Part shown: piece after piece, positions 18,325 to 26,762 of the stretch
Numbering within the stretch: the first letter of the stretch is position 1
Layout of the letters: the number at the start of each line of letters is the position of its first letter
Origin: Microbacterium sp. LWH13-1.2
GTDB lineage: Bacteria; Actinomycetota; Actinomycetes; Actinomycetales; Microbacteriaceae
Length of the DNA stretch: 64,000 bases
Reading direction: 5' to 3'
NCBI RefSeq assembly: GCF_038397735.1
Contig: NZ_CP151635.1
Location: forward strand, 2,728,001 to 2,792,000
Notes under the pieces: model-generated
Database searches by the model: none
Told to the model about the DNA's origin: nothing
The model's input: the letters and a program-made list of their open reading frames with translations, nothing else
Program-made: the position numbers and the translations under genes

Positions 18325-19767
18325 TCAGTCGAGAGCCGACATGACGTGCTTGATGCGCGTGTAGTCGTCGAAGCCGTACTGCGAGAGATCCTTGCCGTAG
18401 CCGGAGTGCTTGAACCCCCCGTGCGGCATGTCCGAGACGAACGGGATGTGCGTGTTGATCCACACGCAGCCGAAGTCGAGATCGCGCGAGAAGCGCATCG
18501 CCCTGGCGTGATCGGTCGTCCACACCGACGAGGCGAGTGCGTAGGGCACATCGTTCGCCATCTCGAGCGCCTGCTCGTCGGTGTCGAACGACTGCACCGT
18601 GAGCACCGGGCCGAAGATCTCGCCCTGCACGGCCTCGTCGTCCTGATGCAGACCCGAGACGATTGTCGCCTCGAAGAAATAGCCCTTCTCCCCCTGGCGC
18701 GCACCGCCGGTCTCGACCTTCGCGTGCGCGGGCAGGCGGTCGACGAAGCCCTGCACCTGGGCGAGCTGGGCCGCGCTGCTGAGGGGGCCGTAGAGCACTC
18801 CCTCCTCGTGCGGGCCGCCCGTGCGGGCATCCGTCTTCGTCTTCTCGACCAGCGACGCGACGAACTCGTCGTGCACCGACGAGTGCACCAGCACTCGCGT
18901 GGCTGCCGTGCAGTCCTGCCCCGCGTTGAAGAACGCTCCGGTGACGATGCCGGATGCCGCCTTGTCGAGGTTCGCGTCGGGGTAGACGATCGCCGGCGCC
19001 TTGCCGCCGAGCTCGAGGTGCACGCGCTTGACGTCGTTCGCCGCCGAGCGGGCCACCGCCATGCCGGCACGGACGGATCCCGTGATCGCGACCATCTGCG
19101 GCGTCGGATGCTCGACCAGGGCGACCCCCGTGTCGCGGTCGCCGAGCACGACGTTGAGCGTGCCGGCGGGAGTGTGCAGTGCGACGATCTCGGCGAGCAG
19201 CAGGGTGGTCAGGGGCGTCGACTCCGCAGGCTTCAGCACCACCGTGTTGCCCGCGGCGAGCGCGGGGGCGATCTTCCACACCGCCATGTTGAGCGGATAG
19301 TTCCAGGGCGTGACCTGACCGATCACGCCGATCGGCTCGCGGCGCACGAACGACGTGTGACCGGCGAGGTACTCCCCCGCCGCTCGGCCTTCGAGGCTGC
19401 GCGCCGCACCGGCGAAGAACCGCAACTGGTCGATCGACTGCAGGATCTCGTCGGTCACGAGGCTGGCCCGGGGTTTGCCGGTGTCCTGCGACTCGAGGTC
19501 GGCGAACTCCTCGGCGCGCTCCTGCATCTCGTCGGCGATGCGGAACAGCGCCAGCTGCCGGTCGGCCGGCGTCGTGTCGCGCCAGATCGGGAACGCGGCG
19601 GATGCGGCGGCGTAGGCGGCATCGACGTCCGATGCATCGGAGACGGGCAGCTCCCCGTAGGTCTCCTCCGTCACGGGATCGATGAGCGGCATGCGCCCCC
19701 GCCCGCTCACGGGAACGTACTGCCCGCCGATGAAGTTCTGAAGGAGTTCTGTGGCCATGACGGCCAT
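18325..19767 (-). CDS. Aldehyde dehydrogenase, probably gamma-aminobutyraldehyde dehydrogenase
   Basis: NAD(P)-dependent aldehyde dehydrogenase of 480 residues. Catalytic Glu252 is in LELGGKAP and Cys286 in FFNAGQDCTAATR, at the expected 34-residue spacing. VTPWNYPLNMAVWKIAPAL marks the cofactor site. The length and the N-terminal QNFIGGQYV fit gamma-aminobutyraldehyde/betaine-aldehyde dehydrogenases. A second ATG three codons in (19758) is an equally good start. It is divergent from an Lrp regulator that precedes an amine oxidase gene; together they suggest putrescine or another diamine being broken down to GABA. The substrate is inference. Confidence 0.9.
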   Translation of the reverse strand: MAVMATELLQNFIGGQYVPVSGRGRMPLIDPVTEETYGELPVSDASDVDAAYAAASAAFPIWRDTTPADRQLALFRIADEMQERAEEFADLESQDTGKPRASLVTDEILQSIDQLRFFAGAARSLEGRAAGEYLAGHTSFVRREPIGVIGQVTPWNYPLNMAVWKIAPALAAGNTVVLKPAESTPLTTLLLAEIVALHTPAGTLNVVLGDRDTGVALVEHPTPQMVAITGSVRAGMAVARSAANDVKRVHLELGGKAPAIVYPDANLDKAASGIVTGAFFNAGQDCTAATRVLVHSSVHDEFVASLVEKTKTDARTGGPHEEGVLYGPLSSAAQLAQVQGFVDRLPAHAKVETGGARQGEKGYFFEATIVSGLHQDDEAVQGEIFGPVLTVQSFDTDEQALEMANDVPYALASSVWTTDHARAMRFSRDLDFGCVWINTHIPFVSDMPHGGFKHSGYGKDLSQYGFDDYTRIKHVMSALD

Positions 19768-19843
19768 GTTAGCGACCGGATTGCGAATACAGAAGAGTGT
19801 AGTGATCCAAACGATGGAATCAGTTGCTTCGTGCGCACGATCC

Positions 19844-19857
19844 TGTCAATATCGACA
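19844..19857. promoter_or_regulatory. Inverted repeat before the Lrp gene
   Basis: TGTCAATATCGACA is a palindrome with one mismatched pair. It ends one base before the Lrp start codon. This position suggests autoregulation by the Lrp protein, and the site could also affect the divergent aldehyde dehydrogenase. Confidence 0.4.
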
Positions 19858-19858
19858 C

Positions 19859-20326
19859 ATGAACGCCACAGCGAAGCAGCCCGTGCTCGACGACATCTCG
19901 AAGCGGATCGTCGAGCTGCTGCAGGAGGACGGCCGCCGGCCCTATGCCGAGATCGGCCGGGAGGTCGGGCTCAGCGAGGCGGCGGCGCGTCAGCGCGTGC
20001 AGCGGATGACCGAGGCGGGCATCATCCAGATCGTCGCGGTGACCGATCCGATGCAGCTCGGCTTCAACCGCATGTCGATGATCGGCATCCGTGTCACCGG
20101 CGACCCGCGGCTCATCGCCGAAGAGCTGACGAAGATCACCGAGCTCGCCTATGTCGTCGTGACGCTCGGCACCTTCGACATCCTCGTCGAGGCCGTGTGC
20201 GAGAGCGACACCCACCTGCTCGATCTGATCGCGACCCGAATCCGCACGATTCCGGGCATCACGCACACCGAGAGCCTGCTCTACGCCGGCCTCTACAAAG
20301 ACCTCTACAACTGGGGCACGCGCTGA
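19859..20326 (+). CDS. Lrp/AsnC-family transcriptional regulator
   Basis: A 155-residue regulator. HTH at about residues 12-60 (DDISKRIVELLQEDGRRPYAEIGREVGLSE, reading continues with AAARQRVQRM), followed by a RAM/AsnC ligand domain (MIGIRVTGDPRLIAEEL, AYVVVTLGTFDILVEAV). The ATG directly follows a palindrome. It lies between the divergent aldehyde dehydrogenase and the downstream FAD oxidase, so it probably controls both in response to an amine or amino acid. Confidence 0.9.
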   Translation: MNATAKQPVLDDISKRIVELLQEDGRRPYAEIGREVGLSEAAARQRVQRMTEAGIIQIVAVTDPMQLGFNRMSMIGIRVTGDPRLIAEELTKITELAYVVVTLGTFDILVEAVCESDTHLLDLIATRIRTIPGITHTESLLYAGLYKDLYNWGTR

Positions 20327-20354
20327 GGCGCGGGCCCGGAAACCCGGAGTGATC

Positions 20355-21761
20355 ATGGGAACCACGGTCTTCGAACGTCGCCGCCCCGCGGATGCCGTGA
20401 TCGACGCCTCGCTGCGCGACACCGACTTCAGCGTGTTCTGGCTCGACGACGTCGAGCGCGTCTCGCACCCGGCCCTCACCGAGAGCATCACGGCCGACCT
20501 CGCCATCGTCGGCGGTGGGTATGCCGGTCTCTGGACCGCCGTGCGCGCCAAGGAGCGCGACCCCGAGCGTCGTGTGGTGCTGCTCGAGGCATCTCGCATC
20601 GCCTGGGCGGCCTCGGGCCGCAACGGAGGGTTCTGCGAGGCGAGCCTCACGCACGGACACGAGAACGGCCTCACCCGCTGGCCCGACGAGATCGACCGTC
20701 TGGAGGAGCTCGGCCTCGAGAACCTCGACGGCATCGAACGCACCGTCAAGCGCTACGCCATGGACGTCGACTTCGAGCGCACCGGACAGCTGGCCGTGGC
20801 CGTCGAGCAGCACCAGGTGGAGTGGTTGCGCGAAGAGGAGGGCTTCCTCGACCGCGAGGCCGTGCAGGCCGAGGTGCACTCCGACACGTTCCTCGCGGGG
20901 GCGTGGGAACGCGACGCGTGTGCCCTCGTGCACCCCGCGAAGCTCGGTCTCGAGCTGGCCCGTGTCGCGGTCGAGCTCGGGGTCGAGATCTACGAGCAGT
21001 CGCTCGTGCGCGAGGTGATCGGCGACGGATCGAGTGCGATCACGCTCGTCACCCGCGACGGCGGACAGGTCAGAGCGGATGCCGTCGCACTCGCCACCAA
21101 CGTCTTCCCCTCGCTGCTCAAGCGCAACCGCCTGATGACCGTTCCCGTCTACGACTACGTGCTGATGACCGAGCCGCTGACCGACGAGCAGCTCGCCTCG
21201 ATCGGATGGTCGAACCGTCAGGGCCTGGCCGACAGCGCCAACCAGTTCCACTACTACCGGCTCACGGCCGACAACCGCATCCTGTTCGGTGGATACGACG
21301 CGGTCTATCACTTCGGCGGCAAGGTGCGCCCCGAGTACGAAGACCGCGCCGAGAGCCACCGCAAGCTCGCCTCGCACTTCTTCACGACGTTCCCGCAGCT
21401 CGAAGGGCTGCGCTTCACACACCGCTGGGCCGGGGCGATCGATTCGTCGAGCCGCTTCTGCGCGTTCTTCGGCACCGCGCGCAAGGGACGCGTGACCTAC
21501 GCCACCGGGTTCACCGGTCTCGGCGTCGGCGCCGCGCGCTTCGCCGCCGACGTGATGCTCGACAAGCTGTCGGGCGAGCCGACCGAGCGCACCGAGCTCG
21601 CGATGGTGCGTGAGAAGCCGATCCCGTTCCCGCCCGAGCCCATCGCCTCGATCGGCGTCAACCTCGTGCGTGCCGCGATGAACCAGGCCGACCACAACGA
21701 GGGCAAGCGCAACCTGTTCCTCAAGACTCTGGATGCCGTCGGCATGGGATTCGACTCGTGA
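20355..21761 (+). CDS. FAD-dependent oxidoreductase (DAO family, gamma-glutamylputrescine oxidase-like)
   Basis: A 468-residue flavoprotein of the D-amino-acid-oxidase/glycine-oxidase superfamily. The FAD-binding loop is LAIVGGGYAGLWTAVRA (about residues 46-62) followed by VVLLEASRIAWAASGRNGGF, a pattern typical of PuuB/OrdL proteins. C-terminal GRVTYATGFTGLGVGAAR closes the flavin site. GGAG five bases before the ATG supports this start over an in-frame GTG six bases earlier. Four-base overlap with the cupin gene downstream. With the aldehyde dehydrogenase it fits oxidative deamination of putrescine or a gamma-glutamylated diamine (inference). Confidence 0.88.
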   Translation: MGTTVFERRRPADAVIDASLRDTDFSVFWLDDVERVSHPALTESITADLAIVGGGYAGLWTAVRAKERDPERRVVLLEASRIAWAASGRNGGFCEASLTHGHENGLTRWPDEIDRLEELGLENLDGIERTVKRYAMDVDFERTGQLAVAVEQHQVEWLREEEGFLDREAVQAEVHSDTFLAGAWERDACALVHPAKLGLELARVAVELGVEIYEQSLVREVIGDGSSAITLVTRDGGQVRADAVALATNVFPSLLKRNRLMTVPVYDYVLMTEPLTDEQLASIGWSNRQGLADSANQFHYYRLTADNRILFGGYDAVYHFGGKVRPEYEDRAESHRKLASHFFTTFPQLEGLRFTHRWAGAIDSSSRFCAFFGTARKGRVTYATGFTGLGVGAARFAADVMLDKLSGEPTERTELAMVREKPIPFPPEPIASIGVNLVRAAMNQADHNEGKRNLFLKTLDAVGMGFDS

Positions 21762-22105
21762 GCGAGCTCGCGCCCGGAACCGGAGTCGATGCGGTGGCAC
21801 TGCCGCTCGTGCACGAGCCGCTGCCGGGCGACGACGTGCTCCTCGGACAGCCGACGACCGCCACGCATGCGTTGGCGATGCTCGGCGAGGTCGAGGTCGG
21901 CATCTGGGAGATGACGCCGGGCACGGCATCCGACACCGAGGTCGACGAGGTGTTCGTCGTGCTCTCAGGTCACGCCCGGATCGAGTTCGTCGAGCCGGCG
22001 CTGCCCGCGATCGAGGTCGACGCCGGGTCGGTCGTGCGCCTGGGCGCGGGCCAGCGCACCGTGTGGACCGTCACCGAGACGCTTCGCAAGATCTACATCG
22101 CATGA
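21758..22105 (+). CDS. Small cupin-domain protein
   Basis: A 115-residue single cupin, started by a GTG that overlaps the oxidase stop (GTGA). It shows the DUF861-like layout: VEVGIWEMTPGTASDTEVDEVFVVLSG then GSVVRLGAGQRTVWTVTETLRKIYI. The usual metal-binding His pair of motif 1 is missing, so it may be a non-catalytic sugar- or amine-binding cupin. Genes of this type often sit beside PuuB-like oxidases; its job is not known. Confidence 0.82.
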   Translation: MSELAPGTGVDAVALPLVHEPLPGDDVLLGQPTTATHALAMLGEVEVGIWEMTPGTASDTEVDEVFVVLSGHARIEFVEPALPAIEVDAGSVVRLGAGQRTVWTVTETLRKIYIA

Positions 22106-22168
22106 GGGGTGAAAAGTTTCGACGACGCTCACGTCTCTATCCGCGACATCGTGCAGGGTCATCTCGGC

Positions 22169-23155
22169 TCACTCTCGCCAAAGTGCGAGCGCGCTCCAGC
22201 CATGGGGAGCGCCCAGAGACTCGACAGTGAGGGCGTCTGACGCTGGGAAGCCTCGAAGCAGAGTCGCGACGCGCGACACCCACCCGGTGTCAGGATCGAT
22301 AAGCGGAAGAAGATAGGCGATGACAGCCAGCGCGCTATAGGTGCCGTAGACCTGCTTAGGATGCTCAGACCCGCGCAGATGGTCGAGTACAGGAATCTGG
22401 CCGATCTTGGGCCTCGACGGCGCATTCTGGAGCTTGCGATTGAAAAGCCGTGCGTGGTGGGCTGCGGCATTCCGGACGTAGTTGAGGCTGGCGAGCCAGC
22501 TGGCCATCAACTTCTTCGTCGGGACCCCGAAAGCGAACGCGACCTCTTCCGCATCGACCTGATTCATGCCGCGGTAAAGAACCGAGAGGTGACCGAGCTC
22601 GAGGATCTCTGTGAGCGCCCATATGGGCATCTTGTCGTCGTATTTCTCTCGGAAGTGCTCGACGAACTTCTCATCGGAGCTAGCTTGGCGTGCGCTGACG
22701 CGTTGCAGCCACTGCACGTGCCTGCTCGGCTTCGGGCTGCGAATGTCCGTGCCATTCGCGGTGAATGTCTCGATGAATCGATTCGGCTCCTCATACGCAT
22801 AGGCAGACGCCCTTCCCAGCACGTACCCGATGCGCATGCGGACGGCCACCTCTATGCGCTCCACTCCGTCTAGAACGAGTAGCCGGAGTCGGCGATCGAA
22901 ATCGATGATCTCTTCGGCATGATCAAGCCGCGTGCCCAGTCGAAAGTCGCTGTGCACCCGCACCTGCTGCCGATCCGCATCATCGACGTACTCCTCCGAG
23001 ATCCGGAACGGGTACAGATAGCCGGTGAGACGGTAGTAGCCGATCGCGGCCAGGACCTTCGCGGCCCGAGCGTCATCCGGCACCTGCAGGCCGTGCTCCC
23101 TCAGTCGCTCGACCTGGTCCTCCAAGGACAACCACTCTTTGGCGTACTCGACCAT
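22169..23155 (-). CDS. Abi-family (Abi_2) HEPN protein, putative abortive-infection toxin
   Basis: A 328-residue protein of the AbiD/AbiF (Abi_2) family. The family opening is clear (DQVERLREHGLQV, then IGYYRLTGYLYPFR at 39-51). The HEPN ribonuclease motif Rx4-6H is present as RNAAAHHARLF (R228, H233/H234) after a helix LASLNYV. Family members are phage-defence toxins, and HEPN proteins generally cleave RNA; activity here is inferred. No protein antitoxin neighbour is seen. Instead, a promoter-like -10 and a compact hairpin RNA candidate lie directly upstream, as described for abiF-associated structured RNAs. GGGGG sits eight bases before the ATG. Base composition is closer to balanced than in the neighbours, suggesting acquisition. 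Confidence 0.85.
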   Translation of the reverse strand: MVEYAKEWLSLEDQVERLREHGLQVPDDARAAKVLAAIGYYRLTGYLYPFRISEEYVDDADRQQVRVHSDFRLGTRLDHAEEIIDFDRRLRLLVLDGVERIEVAVRMRIGYVLGRASAYAYEEPNRFIETFTANGTDIRSPKPSRHVQWLQRVSARQASSDEKFVEHFREKYDDKMPIWALTEILELGHLSVLYRGMNQVDAEEVAFAFGVPTKKLMASWLASLNYVRNAAAHHARLFNRKLQNAPSRPKIGQIPVLDHLRGSEHPKQVYGTYSALAVIAYLLPLIDPDTGWVSRVATLLRGFPASDALTVESLGAPHGWSALALWRE

Positions 23156-23164
23156 GCATCCCCC

Positions 23165-23209
23165 AAAAGAAAATCAGCCCGCGCCTTTCGGCAACGGGCT
23201 GATCATGAT
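23165..23209 (-). ncRNA. Candidate structured RNA upstream of the Abi/HEPN gene
   Basis: Read on the minus strand, a 9-bp stem (ATCAGCCCG 23203-23195 with CGGGCTGAT 23181-23173) encloses a second short stem GCC/GGC capped by a GAAA tetraloop (23192-23183), with TT and G as side bulges. A U-rich tail TTTCTTTT follows. UUUC (23172-23169) could pair with the GAAA loop, a possible pseudoknot. A TATAGT -10 box lies just upstream. The position matches what is reported for the abiF RNA motif; I could not run a covariance search. A plain terminator or leader hairpin is the alternative. Confidence 0.5.
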
Positions 23210-23215
23210 GCATTC

Positions 23216-23221
23216 ACTATA
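23216..23221 (-). promoter_or_regulatory. -10 element for the hairpin RNA and Abi gene
   Basis: TATAGT on the minus strand is a strong -10 match. The best -35 at 17-base spacing is weak (TGGCTC). Transcription would start at about 23209, right at the foot of the hairpin. Confidence 0.5.
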
Positions 23222-23355
23222 ACGCAGGAACGTTGGCCGAGCCAGTATTCAACACCTGCAATGCCCCACCACCCAAAGGGTAGCGGGCAGGGTCTCGACA
23301 GCGTGGCATGGGCCCGAGATATCAAGTCCCCTCGACGACCCTGCGCACCTTGCCC

Positions 23356-24135
23356 TCAGTGTCGCGCGGCGGCTGCGGCCCTCGCTGCGGCCACCGGCTT
23401 CTCATCGGCGCCCTTGATCACCCAGTAGACGACGGCGACAGCGAGGATGCCGATCACCGGGCTCAGGAACGCGGCCCACGCCGTGCCGAGCGGCGCGAAC
23501 CCGACCGCGAACACCGAGACGTCCCAGAGGCCGTGCAAGGCCATCGCCCAGATGAGCGACCCGGTCACTCGACGCACGATGTAGAAGCAGGTGCCCGACA
23601 TCGCGGCGAGCACGACCTGACCGAGCGTGGGCCCGACGGGGGCGCCCAGCGCGGCATTGATGATGTGCATCCCGCCGAAGAGCAGGGAGGTGAGCAGCCA
23701 CACCCACACCTCGGAGAGGCGCGAGCGGAGGGCCGTCAGCAGGAGTCCTCGCGACATCAGCTCTTCGCAGAATCCGACGGCGAGACCGAGGGCGAGCAGC
23801 GACAACAGGAACGATGCGTCGAACTTCGACCAGTCGGTGTTGAACAGGTTCACGACAGCGACGACGAGCATGATCGCGGGCACGAAGATCGGCCACTTGT
23901 GGTGCGAGCGATCGCGCTCGAACAGCGCGGGCTTCCACCACCCCAGAAGCCATGTGGTGATGGCGAGCAGCACGGCGCCGACTGCGAGGTCGAGTACCGC
24001 TCCTCGCCAGGTGAACTCGGCCGAGGTCCCGATCTCGGTGTACGCCACCCCGCTCAGTTTCGACACGACGAAGATGACTGCGACATAGCCGACGTAGATC
24101 GCGAGGCCGATCCAGACCCGAGGGGTGACGCGCAT
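23356..24135 (-). CDS. CPBP-family intramembrane glutamic endopeptidase
   Basis: A 259-residue membrane protease of the CAAX/bacteriocin-processing (CPBP) family with about seven hydrophobic segments. Motifs are complete: EELMSR (124-129, EExxxR), FGGMH with His157 (FxxxH) and HGLWD (201-205, HxxxD). The start MRVTPRVWIG places the first helix directly after a short cytosolic tail; longer in-frame sequence upstream has no membrane character. CPBP proteins process prenylated proteins or bacteriocins or confer immunity; the substrate is unknown. It is the gene upstream of the Abi gene on the same strand, but with about 200 bases and a separate promoter between them. Confidence 0.88.
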   Translation of the reverse strand: MRVTPRVWIGLAIYVGYVAVIFVVSKLSGVAYTEIGTSAEFTWRGAVLDLAVGAVLLAITTWLLGWWKPALFERDRSHHKWPIFVPAIMLVVAVVNLFNTDWSKFDASFLLSLLALGLAVGFCEELMSRGLLLTALRSRLSEVWVWLLTSLLFGGMHIINAALGAPVGPTLGQVVLAAMSGTCFYIVRRVTGSLIWAMALHGLWDVSVFAVGFAPLGTAWAAFLSPVIGILAVAVVYWVIKGADEKPVAAARAAAAARH

Positions 24136-24241
24136 GAGGTTGTGCCTTCCGTCGGCGAGGGGATTCCGATCACCCAACATATCGGTGGGTAGCGGCGTGG
24201 GTAGACGCAAGCCGGGATGGCACCCGACCGGGCAGACGCCG

Positions 24242-24610
24242 TCAGGCGCGATTCCAGGGCGGGAGCGGATACTCGCTGGCGGGTTCCGGCCAGCCGATCG
24301 AGACGACGCACGCCACGACGACGACGCCGATGCTCAGTGCGACGAGGACGGACGATGTGACCCTGGCGGTCTTCGACGGGGCCTGCTCTCCACCGCGAAT
24401 CGTGAGAGCCGACAACCCGAGCAGGACGAGCCAGCCCACGAGACCGAAGATCGAGAACCCCACTCCGATCTCGCTCTCGACGTCTTCCCAGAAGCTCCGC
24501 TTGATGAACCCGTTCGCCCATCCCAGTCCTGAACCGCTGAATCCTGCTGCCGAGACCAGGCCCAGAAGGGTGGCGATGACCCACAGGAGGATTCCGCCCA
24601 GCATGCGCAT
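24242..24610 (-). CDS. Small membrane protein of unknown function
   Basis: About 122 residues with three hydrophobic segments (MLGGILLWVIATLLGLVSAA, IFGLVGWLVLLGLSAL, VLVALSIGVVVVACVVSIGW). A polar loop with WANGFIKRSFWEDVESE follows the first. I do not recognise a family. The start at MRMLGGILLW is chosen because the hydrophobic N-terminus begins there; the in-frame extension to 24718 would overlap the divergent gene. The downstream gap of 106 bases to the CPBP gene holds nothing recognisable. Confidence 0.6.
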   Translation of the reverse strand: MRMLGGILLWVIATLLGLVSAAGFSGSGLGWANGFIKRSFWEDVESEIGVGFSIFGLVGWLVLLGLSALTIRGGEQAPSKTARVTSSVLVALSIGVVVVACVVSIGWPEPASEYPLPPWNRA

Positions 24611-24661
24611 GCTGTGAACCCTATCCGCACGCCCCTCGGTCGCGTGCGCCATACTCGGGTG

Positions 24662-25297
24662 ATGCCCGCAGCGGAGGAAGAGCGTCTCGGTGAGCGCACC
24701 CTCGCGGCAACCCGGCACCGGCGGATGCTGCAGATCGCGGCGACAGTGGCAGTGGCCGCAGCGACGACCGCCGTGATCGGCGTGGCGCTGGTCGATTCCG
24801 CATCCGAAGGCACTGCGCAGCTTCTCCTCGCCGGGTTGCCGTCACGACATATCGTCGGAGTGGCAACGATCCTCGCGTTCCTCTCGATCAGCTACATGCT
24901 CTGCACCGTCTCGGCACCCTCCGGATGGCTCGCACCGGTCGTGATCGGCCGAGTGCTGTCGATCGGCGGAACCCTCGCGGCAGTGTTCTGGGGGTTTCTG
25001 ACCACGCCGTGGCCCGTCATCCCCTTGCTGGTCGACGGATGCGAAACCGGATACGTCGTCGAAGAACGCTCCTTCCTCTTCCTCTCATCGATAGACGTGC
25101 TTGAGCAGGATGGACTGATCGCCATCCCTGTCCTGCACACGAGCGCAGATGACGGGCATCAACCGTTCACCGCTGGAGACTACGGCGCGCGCGTCGAGGA
25201 CGAGCGTATCGAGGGCTGGTTCGCCCTCGAGCCTGGATCGGCTGCGCGGCTGACCAGGTTCGAGCTCCCGCTGCTGCAGTCGCCGAACTGCCGCTAG
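24662..25297 (+). CDS. Membrane protein of unknown function
   Basis: About 211 residues from the ATG at 24662 (a GTG at 24614 would give 227). A charged N-terminal tail is followed by three hydrophobic segments (ATVAVAAATTAVIGVALV, VGVATILAFLSISYMLCTV, SIGGTLAAVFWGFLT) and a soluble C-terminal part of about 85 residues with GYVVEERSFLFLSSI and GWFALEPGSAARLTRF. No family recognised. It is divergent from the preceding small membrane protein, and a shared function is possible but unsupported. Confidence 0.6.
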   Translation: MPAAEEERLGERTLAATRHRRMLQIAATVAVAAATTAVIGVALVDSASEGTAQLLLAGLPSRHIVGVATILAFLSISYMLCTVSAPSGWLAPVVIGRVLSIGGTLAAVFWGFLTTPWPVIPLLVDGCETGYVVEERSFLFLSSIDVLEQDGLIAIPVLHTSADDGHQPFTAGDYGARVEDERIEGWFALEPGSAARLTRFELPLLQSPNCR

Positions 25298-25315
25298 CTT
25301 CGCGCTGCTGACGAG

Positions 25316-25855
25316 TCAGCCTTCGGGTGCCGACATCAGACGAATCTCGTTGACGACTTCTTCTATCGCATTGCAGGAGAGCAAGTCGGCGGCATCGATA
25401 CGCACAGCGCCCTCATCTTCCGGAGGCTCGAAAGTGCGTCGATGTTCCGCCATCACTTCATCGACGACATCGTGTCTCTGACCTGAGGCCCGATTCGCCG
25501 CTAGGCGCTCACTCTGAAGCACTTCGTCCACGTCTACCCAGATGATCCGCATCGGTGCATTCGCTCGGTCCGCGACCTCGCGCCAGGCGTCGCGTATGAA
25601 GCGGGGCGAGCCTGTGTCGTCGACGATCGCTATCTGGCGTGCCGCCAGATGCCGGGCGACACGCTCCTGAGCGATGCGATGTGTGGCAGCCCACTGGTCG
25701 CCGGTCATGCCCAGACCACCACGAAGCCCACGTTCCGCGTTGATTTCGTCCAGGCTGACGATCGACGCGTTCAGGCGAGACGCGAGGAACTTCGCCAGCG
25801 TGCTCTTCCCGCTGAACGACATCCCGCACATCAGGATGAGTACTGCATCGCTCAT
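25316..25855 (-). CDS. P-loop kinase/AAA-type ATPase (zeta-toxin or AAA_33-like)
   Basis: A 179-residue P-loop protein. Walker A is GMSFSGKST (11-19), followed by SLDEINAERGLRGG, where the Asp-Glu pair could be substrate-contacting. Later comes QIAIVDDTGSPRFIRDAW, then IIWVDVDEVLQSERLAANRASGQR, which reads as a kinase lid with several Arg residues. Relatives phosphorylate small molecules (e.g. drugs or UDP-sugars) or tRNA ends, and no substrate can be assigned. Its start overlaps the stop of the esterase gene (25852-25855), so both are one unit. Confidence 0.8.
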   Translation of the reverse strand: MSDAVLILMCGMSFSGKSTLAKFLASRLNASIVSLDEINAERGLRGGLGMTGDQWAATHRIAQERVARHLAARQIAIVDDTGSPRFIRDAWREVADRANAPMRIIWVDVDEVLQSERLAANRASGQRHDVVDEVMAEHRRTFEPPEDEGAVRIDAADLLSCNAIEEVVNEIRLMSAPEG

Positions 25856-26739
25856 CTACGAGCCCCCGATCTTCTCGAATCAGGCGTGGCATCTCGCCAG
25901 ATCCAGCGGAGTGCGTCCGGCAGCAGGACACCGCCGTGGTTAGCACTGTGGCCGCCGTCTCCGAGCACCAACCGGAAGTCGTAACCCGCCTTCGCAAGAC
26001 CCGCGGCAACCTCGAGATTCTCGGCGAGCCAGTTCATCTCGGGCTGGTTCCAGCCGTCGTCACGATGCGCCGCCTGCATGAAGATCGTCAGTGGCCTGCG
26101 GGGTTCAGACATCAGGAGCCGGGGGTAAGGGTTTCCGTCGGGCATCTGCGAGAAGCTCGACAGGTACGCGATCACGCGCCTGAAGGCGTCTGGCCGTTCC
26201 CAGGCCGCGGTGAAGGCCGCGTTTCCTCCTGAGCTTCCTCCGCAGATTCCTCGCATTCGGGGATCGGTCGAGACGCGGAACCGGGCGGTGACGACCGGAA
26301 GAACTTCGGTGAGCAGGAACGACGCATAGCGGTCGTCGAATGCGTCGTACTCCGCGTTCCGATTCTTCGGGTTGTCAGCGCCTGGGAAGACACCCGGATC
26401 GACGAACACACTGACGGTGACCGGCATCTCACCGCTGTGAACGAGGTTGTCGAGAACGATGCCACCGCGAACGTCACCCTCAGGATCCAGGTACCACCAG
26501 CCGTCGTTGAACACCATCAGCGCCGCTTCGCTCTCCGCGTCATAAGCTGCGGGCACGTGGATCCAGCACCGTCGGGTGGTGCCGGGATAGACGACGCTGT
26601 CATCGATCGTGAATTCCGTGATCTCTCCCGGTGTCACACCGGCTTGACGCTCGGAGTCCGGGCCGAACAGGTAGGTCACGTCATCGAGCTCGACGGGCAG
26701 TTCGCGGTACGGGATCTCGGTGGCCATCCACGACACCAT
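25852..26739 (-). CDS. Esterase of the enterochelin-esterase (Fes/IroE) fold
   Basis: An alpha/beta hydrolase of about 295 residues (an ATG at 26727 gives 291). It has an N-terminal beta domain, then WIHVPAAYDAESEAALMVFNDG, the nucleophile elbow ICGGSSGGNAA, the acid region and the catalytic His in GDGGHSANHGG. The layout matches putative esterases of the Fes family that hydrolyse siderophore or other ester bonds in the cytosol. No siderophore genes are nearby. It is transcribed ahead of a P-loop kinase and divergent from a second kinase. Confidence 0.83.
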   Translation of the reverse strand: MVSWMATEIPYRELPVELDDVTYLFGPDSERQAGVTPGEITEFTIDDSVVYPGTTRRCWIHVPAAYDAESEAALMVFNDGWWYLDPEGDVRGGIVLDNLVHSGEMPVTVSVFVDPGVFPGADNPKNRNAEYDAFDDRYASFLLTEVLPVVTARFRVSTDPRMRGICGGSSGGNAAFTAAWERPDAFRRVIAYLSSFSQMPDGNPYPRLLMSEPRRPLTIFMQAAHRDDGWNQPEMNWLAENLEVAAGLAKAGYDFRLVLGDGGHSANHGGVLLPDALRWIWRDATPDSRRSGARR

Positions 26740-26762
26740 AGCGACTCAGGCATACTCGGGGA

